Shown here piece after piece: positions 59,847-64,000 of a stretch of DNA of 64,000 nucleotides. The translations under genes and the position numbers were made by a program. The stretch covers positions 496,001 to 560,000 of the forward strand of contig JADKGC010000004.1 in NCBI GenBank assembly GCA_016717205.1. Reading direction: 5' to 3'. The DNA comes from Candidatus Flexifilum breve. Lineage in GTDB: Bacteria; Chloroflexota; Anaerolineae; Aggregatilineales; Phototrophicaceae. The notes under the pieces are model-generated. The model did not search any database. It saw only the letters and a list, made by a program, of their open reading frames with translations, and had not been told where the DNA came from. Position 1 is the first letter of the stretch. Each line of letters opens with the position of its first letter.

Positions 59847-62800
59847 ATGGCGAATCCGTTATCCTTCCAGCAGATCATCATGAAGCTGCACGAGTTCTGG
59901 GCGGCTCAGGGCTGCGTGATCTGGCAGCCGTACAACGTTCAAGTCGGCGCGGGCACGGGCAACCCGGCCACGCTGCTCCGCGTGTTGGGTCCCGAACCAT
60001 GGCGCGTCGCGTACGTCGAACCGAGCGTGCGCCCCGATGACGGTCGCTACGGCGAAAACCCGAACCGCATGCAGTACTACTACCAATATCAGGTCATCCT
60101 CAAGCCGGATACGGGCAACCCGCAGGAACTGTATCTGCGCTCGCTCGAAGCGTTGGGCATCAATCAGCGCGAACACGACATCCGCTTCGTCGAAGACAAC
60201 TGGGAAAGCCCGGCGCTCGGTGCGTGGGGTCTCGGTTGGGAAGTGTGGCTCGACGGGCAGGAGATCACGCAGTTCACCTACTTCCAGCAGGCGGGCGGCA
60301 TCGAACTCAATCCGGTCTCGGTGGAAATCACCTACGGGCTGGAACGCATCGCCATCCCGCTGCAAGGCAAGAATGCCGTGTGGGACATCGACTGGCTGTA
60401 TGGGCAGGATGCGAATCTGAAGTACGCCGACATCTTCCTGCGCAGCGAGATCGAACACTGCAAATACTACTTCGAAGTGGCGGATGTGAATGGCCTGCGC
60501 CAGACGTATGACGTGTACGAAGGCGAATACCGGCGCGCGCTCGAAGCGGGCTTGGTCATCCCCGCCTACGATTATGTGCTCAAGTGCAGCCACCTGTTCA
60601 ACGTGCTGGACGCGCGCGGCGCGATCGGCGTGACCGAACGCGCTTCCTATTTCAAGCGCATGCGCGAAATGACCCGCCGCATCGCCAAGGAATTTACGCA
60701 GCAGCGCATGGAGATGGAGTATCCGCTCGACAAGATGGCGTCGACCTTCGCGCCGACCTTGGCCGCGCCCGCTCGCGTTGAGCAGAACGCCCCGGCAGCG
60801 GCGGTGGCTCCGGCGGATTTCCTGCTGGAAATTGGCGTGGAAGAACTGCCCGCGGGTGATGTGGACGACGCGCTCGACCAGCTCGTCGCCGCCGCGCCCA
60901 AGCTGTTTGACGATCTGCGTTTGGCGCATGGCGACGTCAAGGCGTATGCAACGCCGCGCCGTCTCGTGATCACCGCGCAGGCGGTCGCTCCGGTGCAGAC
61001 CGAAGTCGAACAGGTCTACAAAGGCCCGTCCGCTGACCGCGCGTTTGACGCCGAGGGCAAGCCGACCAAAGCTGCTGAAGGGTTCGCGCGCGGCAAGGGC
61101 ATCAACGTGAGCGACCTCGTGATCGAAGACCTCGACGGTGGGCGCTACGTTGTGGCGCGCGTCAAGCAGAAGGGGCGTCCCGCCGCGACCGTGCTGGCCG
61201 AAGCGCTGCCCGGTCTCGTTGCCGGGATCAAGTTCGGCAAGTCGATGCGTTGGAACAGCAGCGGCGTCGCCTTCTCGCGTCCGATTCGCTGGTTCGTCGC
61301 GCTGCTCGGCGGGGCGGTCGTCCCGTTTGAGTATGCGGGCCTGGCGAGCGGCAATATCACGCGCGGTCTGCGTCCGTTCGACTCGCCGGAATCGGTGGTC
61401 GCCGGCTTGAACGAATACTTGCAGGCGCTGGAAACGCAGGGCATCGTGCTTGACCGCGAAGCCCGCCGCGCCGCCATCCGCGAACAGGTCGCCAAGCTGG
61501 CCGCCAGCCTGAACGGGCGCGCGCTCGAAGATGACAAGCTACTGGCAGAAGTCACCAATCTGGTTGAACGTCCGGTCGCCCTCGTCGGGCGCTTCGACGA
61601 ATCATCGCTCAAGCTGCCGCGTGAAGTGCTGGTCACGGTGATGCGCGATAAGCAGCGCTATTTCGCCATCGAAAACGCGCAGGGCGACCTGCTGCCCTAT
61701 TTCATCACCATCCGCAACGGCGATGATCAGCATCTGGATATGGTCGCGCACGGCAACGAACAGGTGCTGCGCGCGCGCTTCTCCGACGCCGAATACTTCT
61801 ACTCGAAGGACACACAGAAGCGCCTCGCCGAATTCCTGCCTCGTCTCGCCACGCTCACCTTTCAGGAAAAGCTCGGCTCGATGCTCGACAAGAACGAGCG
61901 CGTCGCCCGCATGGTCGACGGTATGGCCAAGCTGCTCACCATCGGCGAAACTGACTCAGCGATTGCGCAGCGTGCCGCCCATGTCGCCAAGGCCGATCTC
62001 GCCACGCAGATGGTGGTCGAAATGACCTCGCTGCAAGGTATCATGGGGCGTGAATATGCGCGCTTGAGCGGCAACCCGCCGGAAGTCGCGGAGGCGATTT
62101 TCGAGCATTGGCTGCCGCGTTTCGCGGGCGATAAGCTGCCCGCCAGCTCCGCCGGGACGATCCTCGCGCTGGCAGATCGCCTCGACAGCCTCGTTGGGTT
62201 GTTCGCCGCCGGACTCGCGCCGCAGAGCAACGCGGATCCGTATGGGCTGCGCCGCGCCGCACTTGGCGTCATCCTCATCGTGACGAGCAAGGGTGTGGAT
62301 GTCGATCTGGCGCAGGCCGTTGAGTTGGTCGCGAAAGAACAGCCGATCCCCGTCTCCGCCGAAGTGCAGCGCGACGTGCTCGACTTCATCGCCGGGCGTC
62401 TGCGCGTGTGGATCGAGGAGCAGGGCTGGTCGTATGACGTCGTCGCTTCCGTACTGGCGGCACAGTCGCGCAACCCGGCGCGGGCGCTGCAGGGCATCCG
62501 TGAGTTGAGCGACTGGGTCAAGCGTGACGGGTGGGAGAACATTCTCGACGGCTTCGCGCGCTGCGTGCGCATCACGCGCAATGAGAAGGAACTGTTCGCG
62601 GTTGATCCAGCGTTGTTCATTCAGGCGGAAGAAGGCGCGCTGTACGCGGCCTATCAAGCGGCGGCGGCCAAGCTGACCGCTGACAGCGGCGTCAATGACT
62701 TTCTGTCCGCCTTCGCGCCTATCATCCCGTCGATCAGCGCGTACTTCGGCACGGGCAAGAATGACGGCGTGCTCGTCAATCACGAAGATCCGGCGATCCG

Positions 62801-62882
62801 CCGCAATCGTCTCGGTTTGCTGCAGGCGATCAGCGCGATGCAGGCCGGGCGCGCGGATCTCAGCCATTTGAGCGGATTCTAG
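59847..62882 (+). CDS. glyS: Glycyl-tRNA synthetase, alpha-beta fusion
   Basis: 1011 aa. The alpha part (residues 1-290) has SFQQIIMKLHEFWAAQGCVI, NPNRMQYYYQYQVILKPD, the ENWESP-like DNWESPALGAWGLGWEVW and VSVEITYGLERIA. A linker follows to about residue 320, and the beta part starts FLLEIGVEELPAGDV, with VLVTVMRDKQRYFAI and GRADLSHLSGF at the end. In many bacteria glyQ and glyS are separate genes; here they are fused, as in some other phyla. It charges tRNA-Gly with glycine. Confidence 0.96.
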   Translation: MANPLSFQQIIMKLHEFWAAQGCVIWQPYNVQVGAGTGNPATLLRVLGPEPWRVAYVEPSVRPDDGRYGENPNRMQYYYQYQVILKPDTGNPQELYLRSLEALGINQREHDIRFVEDNWESPALGAWGLGWEVWLDGQEITQFTYFQQAGGIELNPVSVEITYGLERIAIPLQGKNAVWDIDWLYGQDANLKYADIFLRSEIEHCKYYFEVADVNGLRQTYDVYEGEYRRALEAGLVIPAYDYVLKCSHLFNVLDARGAIGVTERASYFKRMREMTRRIAKEFTQQRMEMEYPLDKMASTFAPTLAAPARVEQNAPAAAVAPADFLLEIGVEELPAGDVDDALDQLVAAAPKLFDDLRLAHGDVKAYATPRRLVITAQAVAPVQTEVEQVYKGPSADRAFDAEGKPTKAAEGFARGKGINVSDLVIEDLDGGRYVVARVKQKGRPAATVLAEALPGLVAGIKFGKSMRWNSSGVAFSRPIRWFVALLGGAVVPFEYAGLASGNITRGLRPFDSPESVVAGLNEYLQALETQGIVLDREARRAAIREQVAKLAASLNGRALEDDKLLAEVTNLVERPVALVGRFDESSLKLPREVLVTVMRDKQRYFAIENAQGDLLPYFITIRNGDDQHLDMVAHGNEQVLRARFSDAEYFYSKDTQKRLAEFLPRLATLTFQEKLGSMLDKNERVARMVDGMAKLLTIGETDSAIAQRAAHVAKADLATQMVVEMTSLQGIMGREYARLSGNPPEVAEAIFEHWLPRFAGDKLPASSAGTILALADRLDSLVGLFAAGLAPQSNADPYGLRRAALGVILIVTSKGVDVDLAQAVELVAKEQPIPVSAEVQRDVLDFIAGRLRVWIEEQGWSYDVVASVLAAQSRNPARALQGIRELSDWVKRDGWENILDGFARCVRITRNEKELFAVDPALFIQAEEGALYAAYQAAAAKLTADSGVNDFLSAFAPIIPSISAYFGTGKNDGVLVNHEDPAIRRNRLGLLQAISAMQAGRADLSHLSGF

Positions 62883-62888
62883 GAGCAG

Positions 62889-62984
62889 CCTCACCCCCTA
62901 ACCCCCTCTCCATGCGGCGAGGGGGAATTGGGCGAACGGTCGTCAAGTTCCCTCTCCCCGCGGAGAGGGGATTTAGGGGTGAGG
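62889..62984. repeat. Inverted-repeat element, CCTCACCCC family
   Basis: CCTCACCCCCTAACCCCCTC (from 62889) at the left and GGAGAGGGGATTTAGGGGTG (from 62962) at the right, then AGG. It separates glyS from corA. Same family as 53374-53468 and 28488-28556. Confidence 0.75.
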
Positions 62985-63011
62985 TCAGATCAGTGCCGAT
63001 GAGGAGTGCCT

Positions 63012-63970
63012 ATGCAGATTGTCCAGTTTCAGGAAAACGGATCAAGTCAGGAAATCCTAGCCCCGATTGGGCGACCCTGCTCAAGGCTGACGGTTTCGTG
63101 TGGGTCGATATCGTCAATCCGTCAACCGACGACATCAAGATGATGCGCGAGGTGTTCCACTTTCACCCGCTGGCCATCGAAGATACGCTCAACGAACGGC
63201 AGCGCCCGAAAATTGAAGAATATCCGGATCACTTATTTACGATTCTCAACCCGATCAACACGTTTGCCGACGAACTGACGTTCCGCGAACTGGACGTGTT
63301 TGTCGGGCGCAAGTATTTCGTCACCGTGCGCGACTACATCGACGAACCCGTGATCGAGGCGGTCAAGCATCAATGTAATGTCCGGGTGGGCAACGGCCAC
63401 AAGATGACGGTTGGCTATGTGATGTACGCGTTGGCGGATCACATCGTGGATGGCTACTTCCCCGTGCTCGACGGCATGACCGACCGCGCCGAGGACATCA
63501 GCGAAGAGATTATCGAGAAGCCGACGCCCGAACTGCTGCAGGAATTGTTCACCATCAAGCGGGCACTGGCGGAAATGGCGCGTGTCACCGGGCAGCAGCG
63601 CGACATGTTTAATGTATTTTTGCGCGAAGACAACCCGTTTGTCAGCCAGGATGTGATGCGCTACTACATGCGTGATGTGTACGATCACCTGATCCGCGTC
63701 AGCGATATGATCGTGACCTCGCGCGATACCGTGTCCGGCGCCATTGAATTGTATCTCTCATCCGCCTCGAATCGCCTGAATGTCATTGTGCAGCGCCTGA
63801 CCGTAATCACGATTGGGACGGGCGCGCTGGCGGTCATCACCGGTTTCTATGGCATGAACTTCGAACACACCTTTCCGTCGTTTGATATGTGGTGGGGCGT
63901 GCCCTTTGTCATTGTTTTGATGATCATCACGTTGGCCTTGGTGCGTTACGTGTTAGGACGGCTCGATTGA
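63012..63970 (+). CDS. CorA-family magnesium transporter, interrupted by a one-base frameshift
   Basis: The ATG at 63012 has GAGGAG upstream and starts MQIVQFQENGSSQEIL; that frame leaves the family sequence after about 15 codons, while the frame two bases away gives SPDWATLLKADGFVWVDIVN and then the whole CorA protein to 63970. One base is missing around 63056-63059. The rest has HPLAIEDTLNERQRPKIEEY and the GMN motif in GFYGMNFE, ahead of a last membrane helix. CorA imports Mg2+ (or Co2+/Ni2+). About 320 aa when repaired. Confidence 0.88.
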
Positions 63971-64000
63971 GGTTGTCCCCACGCGCCGACGCGCCTATAA

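Noticed and set aside
59859..60929. Minus-strand frame of 356 codons opposite glyS
   Set aside because: It is antisense to the conserved alpha domain of glycyl-tRNA synthetase.
1..64000. CRISPR arrays, rRNA and tRNA genes
   Set aside because: I looked for regularly spaced direct repeats, conserved rRNA segments and cloverleaf sequences and saw none. A tRNA scan would be needed to exclude a tRNA fully.

Overview
The window looks like chromosomal DNA of a moderately GC-rich bacterium, most likely a member of the Chloroflexota (Anaerolineae-like). This placement is an inference from gene content: a fused alpha-beta glycyl-tRNA synthetase, a PdxS-type vitamin B6 enzyme, a DnaD/DnaC-style helicase loading set, many small secreted proteins and lipoproteins of unknown function, and plentiful short intergenic palindromes. 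No rRNA, tRNA, CRISPR array or prophage was recognised.

Layout. 1-2572: a minus-strand sugar-acid cluster (RraA-like protein, mannonate dehydratase, NAD-dependent epimerase). 3038-8147: secreted proteins, including a heparinase II/III-like enzyme. 8282-10008: an ISL3-type insertion sequence with intact ends and an 8-bp target duplication but a badly frameshifted transposase. 10263-18669: a minus-strand carbohydrate operon (family-5 binding protein, two permeases, two ATPases, SorC-type regulator, intracellular glycosidase). 19411-29433: a recombinase remnant, pdxS, a sugar-nucleotide pair (nucleotidyltransferase and phosphomannomutase), a PIG-L deacetylase, a nucleotidyl cyclase, a ketol-acid-reductoisomerase-like protein and a GNAT enzyme. 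29437-35940: a replication-linked operon of bifunctional nuclease, replicative helicase DnaB carrying two inteins, a DnaD-like protein and a DnaC-like loader with two tandem ATPase domains. 36087-44565: lipoproteins, a LysM protein, a receiver, a GT39 glycosyltransferase, a HAD phosphatase, endonuclease V, Uma2 and MerR proteins. 44620-48731: rpoB without rpoC beside it. 49043-52688: TetR and its likely SDR target, two tandem paralogs of unknown function, an ECF-type sigma factor and a membrane partner. 52737-64000: CopC-CopD, a large repeat-containing secreted protein, a response regulator, GNAT, glycyl-tRNA synthetase and CorA.

How the genes fit together. The first 19 kb reads as polysaccharide use: extracellular lyase-like enzyme, uptake of oligosaccharides through a peptide-type ABC transporter, intracellular hydrolysis, and uronate-type catabolism through mannonate. 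The dnaB operon is the most distinctive part: the helicase needs two protein-splicing events to become active, and its presumed loader is a duplicated ATPase in which one copy has a damaged P-loop.

Quality note. Four otherwise well-conserved genes (the secreted protein at 6515-8147, the PIG-L deacetylase, rpoB and corA) are each broken by a single-base frameshift. Because rpoB is essential, uncorrected sequencing indels are the simplest explanation for at least that one, so these genes should not be read as natural pseudogenes.
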